A DNA stretch of 5,818 nt, from NCBI GenBank assembly GCA_900554535.1, contig USIA01000122.1:1-5818 (forward strand), read 5' to 3'. The stretch is from an uncultured Oscillospiraceae bacterium (GTDB lineage Bacteria; Bacillota; Clostridia; Oscillospirales; Acutalibacteraceae). The notes below the pieces were generated by a model. It was not told the DNA's origin and made no database searches. It saw only the letters and a list, made by a program, of their open reading frames with translations. Position 1 is the first letter of the stretch, and every line of letters starts with the position of its first letter. This document shows, piece after piece, positions 1-3,972 of this stretch. The position numbers and the translations under genes were made by a program.

Positions 1-100
1 CCCGTTCGAGCATATTACGGTCGAGGCAATGGAGCAGTGCGTACAAATCCTGCTGGAACTGGTCCGGGCCTGTGCCGAAACGCCTGCCGCGCAAGCCTGA
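1..100 (+). CDS. pepT: C-terminal end of peptidase T-like M20 metallopeptidase (partial)
   Basis: The frame starting at base 2 is open from the left edge to a TGA at 98-100 and gives 32 residues. The core FEHITVEAMEQCVQILLELV resembles the last helix of peptidase T, where bacterial proteins carry an HEFVTLEGMEKAVQ-like segment; the order E-x-(I/V)-T-x-E-x-M-E-x-x-V-Q matches. Peptidase T is a cytoplasmic zinc tripeptidase that removes N-terminal residues from tripeptides. None of the metal ligands are in the visible part, so the name rests on one short C-terminal match recalled from the family. Another M20 peptidase is possible. The gene is followed at once by a hairpin terminator, so it is probably transcribed separately from the dehydrogenase downstream. 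Confidence 0.6.
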   Translation, partial: PFEHITVEAMEQCVQILLELVRACAETPAAQA

Positions 101-102
101 TA

Positions 103-142
103 AAAATACGCCCGCGGCTTTCGATGGCCTTGGGCGTATTTT
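103..142 (+). terminator. Intrinsic terminator after the peptidase gene
   Basis: A perfect 11-bp inverted repeat (AAAATACGCCC at 103-113, GGGCGTATTTT at 132-142) begins two bases after the peptidase stop codon. The loop is 18 nt. The 3' arm ends in four T residues and the A-rich 5' arm could also let it work in the opposite direction. The T tract is short, so efficiency is uncertain. Confidence 0.7.
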
Positions 143-146
143 CGAT

Positions 147-175
147 TTGACAGATCGTGCAATTCTGCGTACAAT
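147..175 (+). promoter_or_regulatory. Sigma-A promoter of the dehydrogenase gene
   Basis: A consensus -35 box TTGACA (147-152) is followed after exactly 17 bp by TACAAT (170-175). Transcription would start near 182 and leave an untranslated leader of about 110 nt before the ATG at 292. The promoter begins just after the upstream terminator, which fits an independent transcription unit. Confidence 0.8.
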
Positions 176-222
176 ATTTGTAAAGGTGCTTAAAAATAGA
201 AAGGCAGCGCAAAAAAGCTGTG

Positions 223-257
223 CGAATTGTCAAAATTCGGCGGCGTTTTATGCGCCG
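223..257 (+). promoter_or_regulatory. Paired small hairpins in the dehydrogenase leader
   Basis: Within the leader, CGAATT (223-228) pairs with AATTCG (234-239) around a 5-nt loop, and CGGCG (241-245) pairs with CGCCG (253-257) around a 7-nt loop. A weaker stem CAGC/GCTG lies just upstream (about 204-220). No long T tract follows the last stem, so a classic attenuator is not evident. They may simply be mRNA structure, and no riboswitch class is recognised. Confidence 0.3.
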
Positions 258-291
258 TTCATTCACCTGTCAAAAGAAAGGACGCATGCAT

Positions 292-1253
292 ATGAAAATC
301 GTAGCTATGGAACCGCTTGGCGTGGATCGCAGCCTGATCGATTCGCTCGCAAAACCACTCGAGCAGGCCGGCCATACCCTGACCTATTATGAACAGCGTG
401 AGACCGATACAGCCAAGCTGATCGACCGCATCCGCGACGCAGACATCCTGATCGTCGCGAACCAGCCGCTTCCGGCGGAGGCGGTCGAGGCGTGCCCGAA
501 CCTGAAAATGATCGCGGTGGCCTTTACAGGCGTGGATCATATCCCGTTGGAGACCTGCAAAGCGCGCGGGATCAAGGTCAGCAATGCGGCGGGCTATTCG
601 ACAAACGCCGTGGCGGAGCTGGCGTTCGGCCTGATGATCAGCCTGTACCGCAGCATCCCGGCGTGTGACCAGCGCGCCCGGACAGGCGGTACCAAGGATG
701 GCCTGGTGGGCCCGGAGCTGAAGGGAAAGACCATGGGTATTGTCGGAACAGGCGCCATTGGCTCGCGTGTGGCGGAGATATGATGATCGCGTGGGTGTTT
801 GGCTGCAAGCTGCTGGCCTACAGCCGGACGGTCAAGCCTGCCCTGGAGCAGAAGGGCGTCCATTTTGTGTCGCTTGAAGAGCTGCTGCGTGAGAGCGACA
901 TCGTTACGCTGCATGTGCCGTGCACGGACCAGACGCGCGGCATGATCGGCAAAGAACAGCTCGCACTGATGAAGCCCACCGCTGTTTTGATCAATACAGC
1001 ACGCGGCCCGGTGGTGGATAACGCTGCGCTTGCCGACGCGCTCAATGCGGGGCAGATCGCCGGCGCGGGCCTGGATGTCTTTGATATGGAGCCGCCCATC
1101 CCGCAGGATTACCCGCTGCTGCATGCGAAAAATACCGTCCTGACGCCGCACGCCGCCTTTGCGACGAAAGAAGCCATGATTGCCCGCGCGCACATCACGT
1201 TCGATAATGTGACGGGCTATCTGGACGGCAAGCAGATCAATGTGATTTTGTGA
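292..1253 (+). pseudogene. D-2-hydroxyacid dehydrogenase, frameshifted at about position 780
   Basis: Two consecutive frames together encode one NAD-dependent D-2-hydroxyacid dehydrogenase (phosphoglycerate/hydroxypyruvate/lactate dehydrogenase superfamily), a cytoplasmic enzyme that reversibly reduces 2-ketoacids. The ATG at 292 is chosen because AAAGGA (277-282) lies 9 nt upstream; the in-frame ATG at 286 is too close. The first part (292-783, 163 aa) holds the N-terminal catalytic lobe, then the start of the Rossmann fold with GTGAIG near residues 152-157. It ends at TGA 781-783. The second frame (from ATG 780 or 783 to 1253) has the catalytic Arg in NTARGPVVD, the Glu in FDMEPP and the His in LTPHAAFAT. 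Removing 8 nt around 778-788 gives VAEIAWVFGCK, the normal family spacing, and a 317-aa protein of usual length. The reading frame is therefore broken by a small insertion, although both halves are otherwise intact. The substrate cannot be inferred. A recent mutation, an assembly error or expression as two peptides are all possible. Confidence 0.88.
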
Positions 1254-1368
1254 TTCTGCATCTGGAAAATACATCTTCAAAAAATTTCCGCTGCACCGAT
1301 TGATGCACAGCAAACGGGATTTTGAGCGCTCTCCGGTATGACGTGTTCCGGAATGCGGCGGATGTTCT

Positions 1369-1437
1369 ATGCTCTAAGGGGCTTCTGAATCGCGGGACTT
1401 TCCCATGGTTCATGAAATGGTTCCTTAGAGCATTTTT
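1369..1437 (+). terminator. Long hairpin followed by T tract, possible terminator of the dehydrogenase unit
   Basis: An 11-bp perfect inverted repeat (ATGCTCTAAGG at 1369-1379, CCTTAGAGCAT at 1423-1433) encloses 43 nt that contain a second small stem GGGA-CTT-TCCC. The outer 3' arm runs into TTTTT (1433-1437). It lies 115 nt after the dehydrogenase stop and is the only T-tailed hairpin on the + strand there. The long branched loop is unusual for a simple terminator; a small palindromic mobile repeat or a small RNA end are alternatives. Apart from this hairpin, the 14-bp palindrome and the terminator at 1506-1541, I see nothing in the gene-free stretch 1254-1552. Confidence 0.45.
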
Positions 1438-1484
1438 CTATCCGCGCTCCCTGTGTAGAAGTAGGGCAATCCCAAAGGCCGGGA

Positions 1485-1498
1485 GCCAGCGCGCTGGC
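1485..1498. repeat. Perfect 14-bp palindrome
   Basis: GCCAGCGCGCTGGC is fully self-complementary and lies between the convergent dehydrogenase and toxin genes. It is just before the toxin operon's terminator on the + strand. There is no loop, so it is more likely a protein-binding or incidental palindrome than a terminator. Function unknown. Confidence 0.5.
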
Positions 1499-1505
1499 CG
1501 GCATG

Positions 1506-1541
1506 AAAAAACCGCCGTACAGGTTTTTCTCTGTACGGCGG
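1506..1541 (-). terminator. Intrinsic terminator of the dinJ-yafQ operon
   Basis: On the - strand a perfect 11-bp stem CCGCCGTACAG / CTGTACGGCGG (1541-1531 and 1522-1512), with an 8-nt loop, is followed by six T residues (complement of AAAAAA at 1511-1506). It begins 11 nt after the toxin stop codon, which is a textbook position and shape. Confidence 0.92.
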
Positions 1542-1552
1542 CCAGCCTGAAA

Positions 1553-1834
1553 TCATTTGTCAAATAAATCGCTGTGTGTTCCGGGACGGGTCAGCGTCAA
1601 TACCAGCACATCGTCTTCTATGCGGTAGATGAGCAGCCAGTCCGGCTGAATGTGACATTCCCGGCATCCCACCCAATCGCCGGAAAGATCGTGGTCTTTG
1701 TTTTTCTCGGGCAATTTTTCGCCCCGCGACAAGGCCCGGATAATATTATCCAGCAGGTCCATGTTCATATGCCGCTTAATCGCCCGTTTGTAGTCTTTTT
1801 TGAATTCTGTCGTCCAAACAATGTCGCGCTTCAT
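1553..1834 (-). CDS. yafQ: YafQ-family RelE-fold mRNA interferase toxin
   Basis: The 93-residue protein is the toxin of a type II toxin-antitoxin pair. YafQ is a ribosome-dependent endoribonuclease that cleaves translated mRNA. The C-terminal half carries the family signature: DHDLSG, then RECHIQPDWLLIYR, then RPGTHSDLF. His48, His61, Asp65, Trp66, Arg83, His87 and Phe91 correspond closely to the catalytic set of Escherichia coli YafQ (His50, His63, Asp67, Trp68, Arg83, His87, Phe91, as recalled). Length is typical and all key residues are present, so the toxin looks active. The ATG overlaps the antitoxin stop as ATGA (1834-1831), which indicates translational coupling. A GGGAG ribosome site lies 8 nt upstream, inside dinJ. 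It is the last gene before the terminator at 1506-1541. Confidence 0.93.
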   Translation of the reverse strand: MKRDIVWTTEFKKDYKRAIKRHMNMDLLDNIIRALSRGEKLPEKNKDHDLSGDWVGCRECHIQPDWLLIYRIEDDVLVLTLTRPGTHSDLFDK

Positions 1835-2109
1835 CGTTTCAGCTCCCGGAGTGCTTCTTCCACATCGGAGTAATGCTTCACGTTGGGATCGTGCGCAATC
1901 CTTTCCGCCTCCCGGATGGCTGCAATGGTTTCTTCGTTGGGCTGTTCCAGCTTGACGTCAAAGGGGATGCCGCCCTCACGAAGCGACTGGCGAACAAAAA
2001 TGTTGAACGCCGTCGACAAATTCATGCCGAGTTCCGCGAACAGGGCATCGGCCTTTGCTTTCAAATCCGCGTCCATGCGGATACTGATGTTTGTGGTATT
2101 TCCAGCCAT
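1831..2109 (-). CDS. dinJ: RelB/DinJ-family antitoxin
   Basis: The 92-residue protein has the N-terminal ribbon-helix-helix DNA-binding region of RelB/DinJ antitoxins (NISIRMDADLKAKADALF, about residues 7-25), followed by the conserved block LSTAFNIFVRQSLREGGIPF. The C-terminal part is charged and helical, ending SDVEEALRELKR, and would wrap around YafQ to neutralise it. The ATG at 2109 is preferred over the upstream in-frame TTG at 2127 because AAAGGGG lies about 8 nt before it and the TTG has no ribosome site. The promoter at 2139-2167 leaves a leader of only about 23 nt. Members of this family repress their own operon together with the toxin; the direct repeat in the promoter (2150-2179) is a candidate binding site. 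The gene overlaps the toxin start by 4 nt. Confidence 0.92.
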   Translation of the reverse strand: MAGNTTNISIRMDADLKAKADALFAELGMNLSTAFNIFVRQSLREGGIPFDVKLEQPNEETIAAIREAERIAHDPNVKHYSDVEEALRELKR

Positions 2110-2138
2110 ATCATCAACCCCTTTCAAATAGCACTTTT

Positions 2139-2167
2139 AGTATATGCCATTTGCACGAGAAAAACAA
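2139..2167 (-). promoter_or_regulatory. Sigma-A promoter of dinJ-yafQ
   Basis: Reading the - strand, TTGTTT (2167-2162) is followed after 17 bp by TATACT (2144-2139). Transcription would start near 2132, about 23 nt before the dinJ ATG. The strong -10 and exact spacing support it; the -35 matches 4 of 6 consensus bases. Confidence 0.7.
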
Positions 2168-2179
2168 TACTTTGCACGA
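2150..2179. promoter_or_regulatory. Direct repeat in the dinJ promoter, candidate autoregulatory operator
   Basis: TTTGCACGA occurs at 2150-2158 and again at 2171-2179, a 21-bp period, close to two helical turns. One copy fills the spacer between -35 and -10 and the other lies just upstream of the -35 box. A protein bound to both would face one side of the helix and block RNA polymerase. Assigning DinJ or DinJ-YafQ as the ligand is inference; RelB-type operators are more often inverted repeats. Confidence 0.45.
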
Positions 2180-2269
2180 AAATATACCGGAAAATTTATG
2201 TTCCGAAAATTCCTGCATAGTCAATCAGCTTGTCCGGCGCCGTCCGTATCAACTTTCGAATGCCCTTTT

Positions 2270-2302
2270 GCCGCAGATGGACGCGCCCGCCATGTCTGCG
2301 GC
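2270..2302. repeat. Imperfect inverted repeat beside the PIN terminator
   Basis: GCCGCAGATGG (2270-2280) pairs with CCA (2290-2292) and TCTGCGGC (2295-2302), leaving a 2-nt bulge and a 9-nt loop. No T tract follows on either strand. It lies immediately beyond the 46-bp hairpin repeat at 2308-2353 in the - strand direction, so it may add to transcript-end structure. Its role is unknown. Confidence 0.4.
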
Positions 2303-2304
2303 GG

Positions 2305-2353
2305 AAAAACGCCCCTTTTGGAGCGGCCAAAGGGCCTCCCCAAAGAGGGCGTT
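2305..2353 (-). terminator. 46-bp hairpin repeat, copy 1, terminator of the AbrB-PIN operon
   Basis: The repeat unit covers 2308-2353. Its outer arms (AACGCCCCTTTTGG and CCAAAGAGGGCGTT) are nearly complementary and the inner part can form a further GGCC/GGCC stem. On the - strand it begins 5 nt after the PIN toxin stop codon and is followed by TTTTT (2309-2305). Two adjacent base changes compared with copy 2 (3173-3218) weaken the outer stem. Repeat identity plus position make it a dispersed repeat doing terminator duty. Confidence 0.75.
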
Positions 2354-2358
2354 TGCGG

Positions 2359-2757
2359 TTACTCCTCTACATGCTCGCACGCCAAAAATTGTGCAGCGGT
2401 CATGCATTTTGGGTGTTCCATATCAAGGCTCAAAAAATCCTTATCTCCTGTCAAGATCATGTCTACACCCGATACGATCGCTGCATTTAAGATGGGCTGG
2501 TCTTTGGCATCACGGATCAGTTTTTCCGCGTGGTCGACCGCAGGAATCAGTTCATAGGACAATTCTGCAAGGAACACTTCCGCATCCGGCAGAAATTGAG
2601 GCGCTTTCCGCTCAAGAATGTCCCGCAGCTCTGCAATATTTCGATCGCATAAGACGATCTCGTGGTTATCCGCGATGTAGAACAGCGCTTTTGCTGGTTT
2701 TGACCGCGGAAAGAGCAATGCGGAAAAAAGAATGTTTGTATCAATCAGCACCCGCAT
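2359..2757 (-). CDS. PIN-domain toxin (putative VapC-like ribonuclease)
   Basis: The 132-residue protein is a PIN-fold nuclease of the type often annotated as PIN-family toxin component (COG1569-like). PIN toxins use acidic residues and Mg2+ or Mn2+ to cut RNA. The acidic set is visible: Asp6 in VLIDTNILFSALL, Glu43 in NIAELRDIL, Asp86 in KDQPILNAAI, and Asp105/Asp107 in TGDKDFL. All expected positions are kept, so the protein looks catalytically intact. The ATG at 2757 is preferred over the upstream in-frame ATG at 2787 because the PIN fold starts there (MRVLIDTN) and AAGGA lies 8 nt upstream (2770-2766). Its start overlaps the AbrB gene end by 17 nt, indicating coupled translation. The AbrB partner makes this a VapBC-like pair; the RNA target cannot be told. 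Confidence 0.88.
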   Translation of the reverse strand: MRVLIDTNILFSALLFPRSKPAKALFYIADNHEIVLCDRNIAELRDILERKAPQFLPDAEVFLAELSYELIPAVDHAEKLIRDAKDQPILNAAIVSGVDMILTGDKDFLSLDMEHPKCMTAAQFLACEHVEE

Positions 2758-3016
2758 TTGGTTGGTCCTTTCCGTAGCGCACTTCATCTATCAGCGCCTG
2801 AACATCCTCTTCGCTGGAAACCCCCATCGCTTTTGCAGCCCCGACAAAGGCGGCCTGCGCTTTGCGGATAGCTGCCGCGGAGGCATTACTGATAGTGATC
2901 TCCCCGTTTTGCTTTTGAAGGAACAGAATTTTATCTCCGGCTTTCAGACCAAGCTGCCGTCGGATTTCCACTGGTACGGTGATTTGGCCGTTTGCTGAAA
3001 TTTTTGCCAAATTCAT
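2741..3016 (-). CDS. AbrB/MazE/SpoVT-family antitoxin
   Basis: The 91-residue protein starts with a swapped-hairpin AbrB DNA-binding domain: KISANGQITVPVEIRRQLGL, then KAGDKILFLQKQNGEITI, within residues 1-43. The C-terminal half (AIRKAQAAFVGAAKAMG to ALIDEVRYGKD) is helical and charged, as expected of a region that binds a toxin. The ATG at 3016 has AGGAAGGGG about 7 nt upstream. It overlaps the PIN toxin gene by 17 nt and is the first gene of that two-gene operon, so it is most likely both antitoxin and operon repressor. The palindrome at 3036-3049, between promoter and start codon, is a candidate operator. A stand-alone AbrB regulator is unlikely given the overlap. Confidence 0.9.
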   Translation of the reverse strand: MNLAKISANGQITVPVEIRRQLGLKAGDKILFLQKQNGEITISNASAAAIRKAQAAFVGAAKAMGVSSEEDVQALIDEVRYGKDQPNAGAD

Positions 3017-3035
3017 AAAAATTCCCCTTCCTATT

Positions 3036-3049
3036 CTTGAAATCTCAAG
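3036..3049. promoter_or_regulatory. Palindrome CTTGA-N4-TCAAG, candidate AbrB operator
   Basis: A perfect 5-bp inverted repeat with a 4-bp centre lies in the short leader of the AbrB-PIN operon, roughly 15-27 bases after the predicted transcription start near 3063. That position suits a repressor site. The link to the encoded AbrB protein is inference. Confidence 0.4.
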
Positions 3050-3069
3050 TTTTCTTTATATCTGCTCTT

Positions 3070-3098
3070 ATTATATCCCAAACAGCAAGGAAAGTAAA
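3070..3098 (-). promoter_or_regulatory. Sigma-A promoter of the AbrB-PIN operon
   Basis: On the - strand TTTACT (3098-3093) is followed after 17 bp by a perfect TATAAT (3075-3070). The predicted start near 3063 gives a 46-nt leader to the ATG at 3016. Confidence 0.8.
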
Positions 3099-3172
3099 CG
3101 AACATAAACCTGCGTGCCTTTTGCGGATTTCTGAAAAAGTTTTTGACGACACACTGCTGCAAAATACAACAA

Positions 3173-3218
3173 AACGCCCCTTTTGGAGCGGCCAAAGGGC
3201 CTCCCCAAAAGGGGCGTT
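3173..3218 (-). terminator. 46-bp hairpin repeat, copy 2, terminator of the small heat-shock gene
   Basis: The arms AACGCCCCTTTTGG and CCAAAAGGGGCGTT are exactly complementary over 14 bp, and the enclosed 18 nt can form a GGCC/GGCC stem. On the - strand the stem is followed by a T-rich run (TTTTGTTGTATTTT). It begins 44 nt after the heat-shock gene stop codon. On the + strand a TTTTTT run occurs at 3223-3228, so it may act in both directions. Confidence 0.75.
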
Positions 3219-3262
3219 CGTGTTTTTTCAAATTACTCTCAGCGATTAGCTGCCGCGATTTT

Positions 3263-3697
3263 TTATTCAATCGTGACCTTGTTCTTCGCTTCCAGCGCCG
3301 GCGCGTCTTTCTTCGGAACCGTCAGCTTCAACACGCCATCCTCGAACTTTGCCTTGACGTCTTCCGGCTGCACATCGCCGACATAGAAGCTGCGGCTGCA
3401 AGCGGCGGTGTAGCGTTCCTGGCGGATGTAATGGCCTTCCTTGTCCTTTTCGTCCCTGTTCAGGCCCTTGGAAGCGCTGACAGTGAGGTAGCCGTCCTTC
3501 AATTCGACGTTTACTTCGTCCTTCTTAAAGCCCGGCAGGTCGATGTCCACCGTATAGCCGCTGTCATTTTCCTGGACATCCGTCTTCATCAGGTCCTTGC
3601 CGCGTTTGCCATACAGCGGATTGTGCGTACCAAAGAAGTTTTTATCAAAATCAAACAAATCATCAAACAAATTTTCACTCCACACAGTCGGTAACAT
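3263..3697 (-). CDS. Small heat-shock protein, Hsp20/alpha-crystallin family
   Basis: The 144-residue cytoplasmic protein is an ATP-independent holdase chaperone. A short hydrophobic N-terminal arm with FDDLFDFDKNFF (residues 11-22) precedes the alpha-crystallin domain (about 37-130), which shows YTVDIDLPGFKKDEVNVEL and the closing GVLKLTVPKK. The C-terminal VTI near 141-143 resembles the I-x-I/V anchor used for oligomer assembly. Length is typical for bacterial Hsp20. The ATG at 3697 is supported by GGAGG at 3710-3706, 8 nt upstream. It is a single-gene unit: its own promoter with an overlapping CIRCE operator lies at 3776-3818 and a hairpin terminator at 3173-3218. HrcA repression, relieved by heat or protein damage, is therefore likely. 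Confidence 0.95.
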   Translation of the reverse strand: MLPTVWSENLFDDLFDFDKNFFGTHNPLYGKRGKDLMKTDVQENDSGYTVDIDLPGFKKDEVNVELKDGYLTVSASKGLNRDEKDKEGHYIRQERYTAACSRSFYVGDVQPEDVKAKFEDGVLKLTVPKKDAPALEAKNKVTIE

Positions 3698-3775
3698 AAG
3701 TCATTCCTCCGTTTTCGAATGTGTTATTTTGTACCTTCGGGACCCTTCCGAGCCCCTCTTCCTGAGTACGTCTAT

Positions 3776-3804
3776 AGTATAGCACGCAATGTTAGCAATG
3801 TAAA
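3776..3804 (-). promoter_or_regulatory. Sigma-A promoter of the small heat-shock gene
   Basis: On the - strand TTTACA (3804-3799) is followed after 17 bp by TATACT (3781-3776). The start near 3769 gives a leader of about 71 nt. The -35 box lies wholly inside the CIRCE element. Confidence 0.78.
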
Positions 3805-3818
3805 TAGCAGAGTGCTAA
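3792..3818. promoter_or_regulatory. CIRCE operator (HrcA binding site)
   Basis: TTAGCAATG (3792-3800), nine bases, then GAGTGCTAA (3810-3818) matches the CIRCE consensus TTAGCACTC-N9-GAGTGCTAA at 16 of 18 arm positions with the exact 9-bp spacing. One half is perfect and the other has two changes. Overlap with the -35 box at 3799-3804 places bound HrcA where it would block transcription of the small heat-shock gene. Confidence 0.85.
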
Positions 3819-3843
3819 AGTTTACAATTTGTTAATAAATTGT

Positions 3844-3893
3844 GCTGAATTCAGCGGGATATGAAGTGAAAAGGGCGAAACCTTTCACTTTTT
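3844..3893 (+). repeat. 12-bp palindrome and adjacent T-tailed hairpin upstream of the heat-shock promoter
   Basis: GCTGAATTCAGC (3844-3855) is a perfect palindrome. Ten bases on, AGTGAAAAGG (3865-3874) pairs with CCTTTCACT (3881-3889) with one bulged A and loop GCGAAA, followed by TTTTT (3889-3893) on the + strand. The second is terminator-shaped, but no + strand gene lies upstream for it to end. It may block antisense transcription or insulate the two - strand units. Confidence 0.4.
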
Positions 3894-3908
3894 GCCGGGC
3901 AAATATGC

Positions 3909-3947
3909 AAAAAGCACGCTGTGGAAGCGTATTTTCCGCAGCGTGCT
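3909..3947 (-). terminator. Intrinsic terminator of the SBP-NusG_II-Gx operon
   Basis: On the - strand AGCACGCTGCGGAA (3947-3934) pairs with TTCCACAGCGTGCT (3926-3913) over 14 positions with one mismatch, loop of 7 nt, followed directly by TTTT. It begins 25 nt after the Gx gene stop codon. Confidence 0.9.
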
Positions 3948-3972
3948 GATTCATTATTGCGAGAAATCGGGA

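Larger units (their letters stand above)
2308..3218. repeat. Pair of 46-bp direct repeats bracketing the AbrB-PIN module
   Basis: The units at 2308-2353 and 3173-3218 are identical at 44 of 46 positions and lie in the same orientation, 865 bp apart. The differences are adjacent (GA in copy 1, AG in copy 2, at 2345-2346 and 3210-3211). Everything between them is the PIN gene, the AbrB gene and their promoter. Each copy is also a palindromic terminator-like hairpin, so the repetition could reflect a common terminator module rather than a transposition scar. Confidence 0.8.

Noticed and set aside
594..1313. 239-residue - strand reading frame
   Set aside because: It lies antisense to the dehydrogenase, whose two frames show clear family motifs. 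No recognisable domain and no ribosome site.
2091..2777. 228-residue + strand reading frame
   Set aside because: Antisense to the PIN gene and crossing the 46-bp hairpin repeat; the translation matches no family and part of it simply encodes the repeat.
3091..3112. Possible LexA box near GAACATAAACC, by analogy with SOS control of Escherichia coli dinJ-yafQ
   Set aside because: The second half does not match GTTC, and the site is upstream of AbrB-PIN rather than dinJ. No GAAC-N4-GTTC site is seen at the dinJ promoter.
3140..3170. Plus-strand promoter-like TTGACG with TACAAC 16 bp downstream
   Set aside because: No + strand gene follows and both boxes are imperfect; the hairpin repeat comes directly after.
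3031..3270. 79-residue - strand reading frame between the heat-shock and AbrB genes
   Set aside because: It is made of the hairpin repeat, a terminator and the AbrB promoter. The RPFWGGPLAAPKGAF-like string is just the repeat translated.
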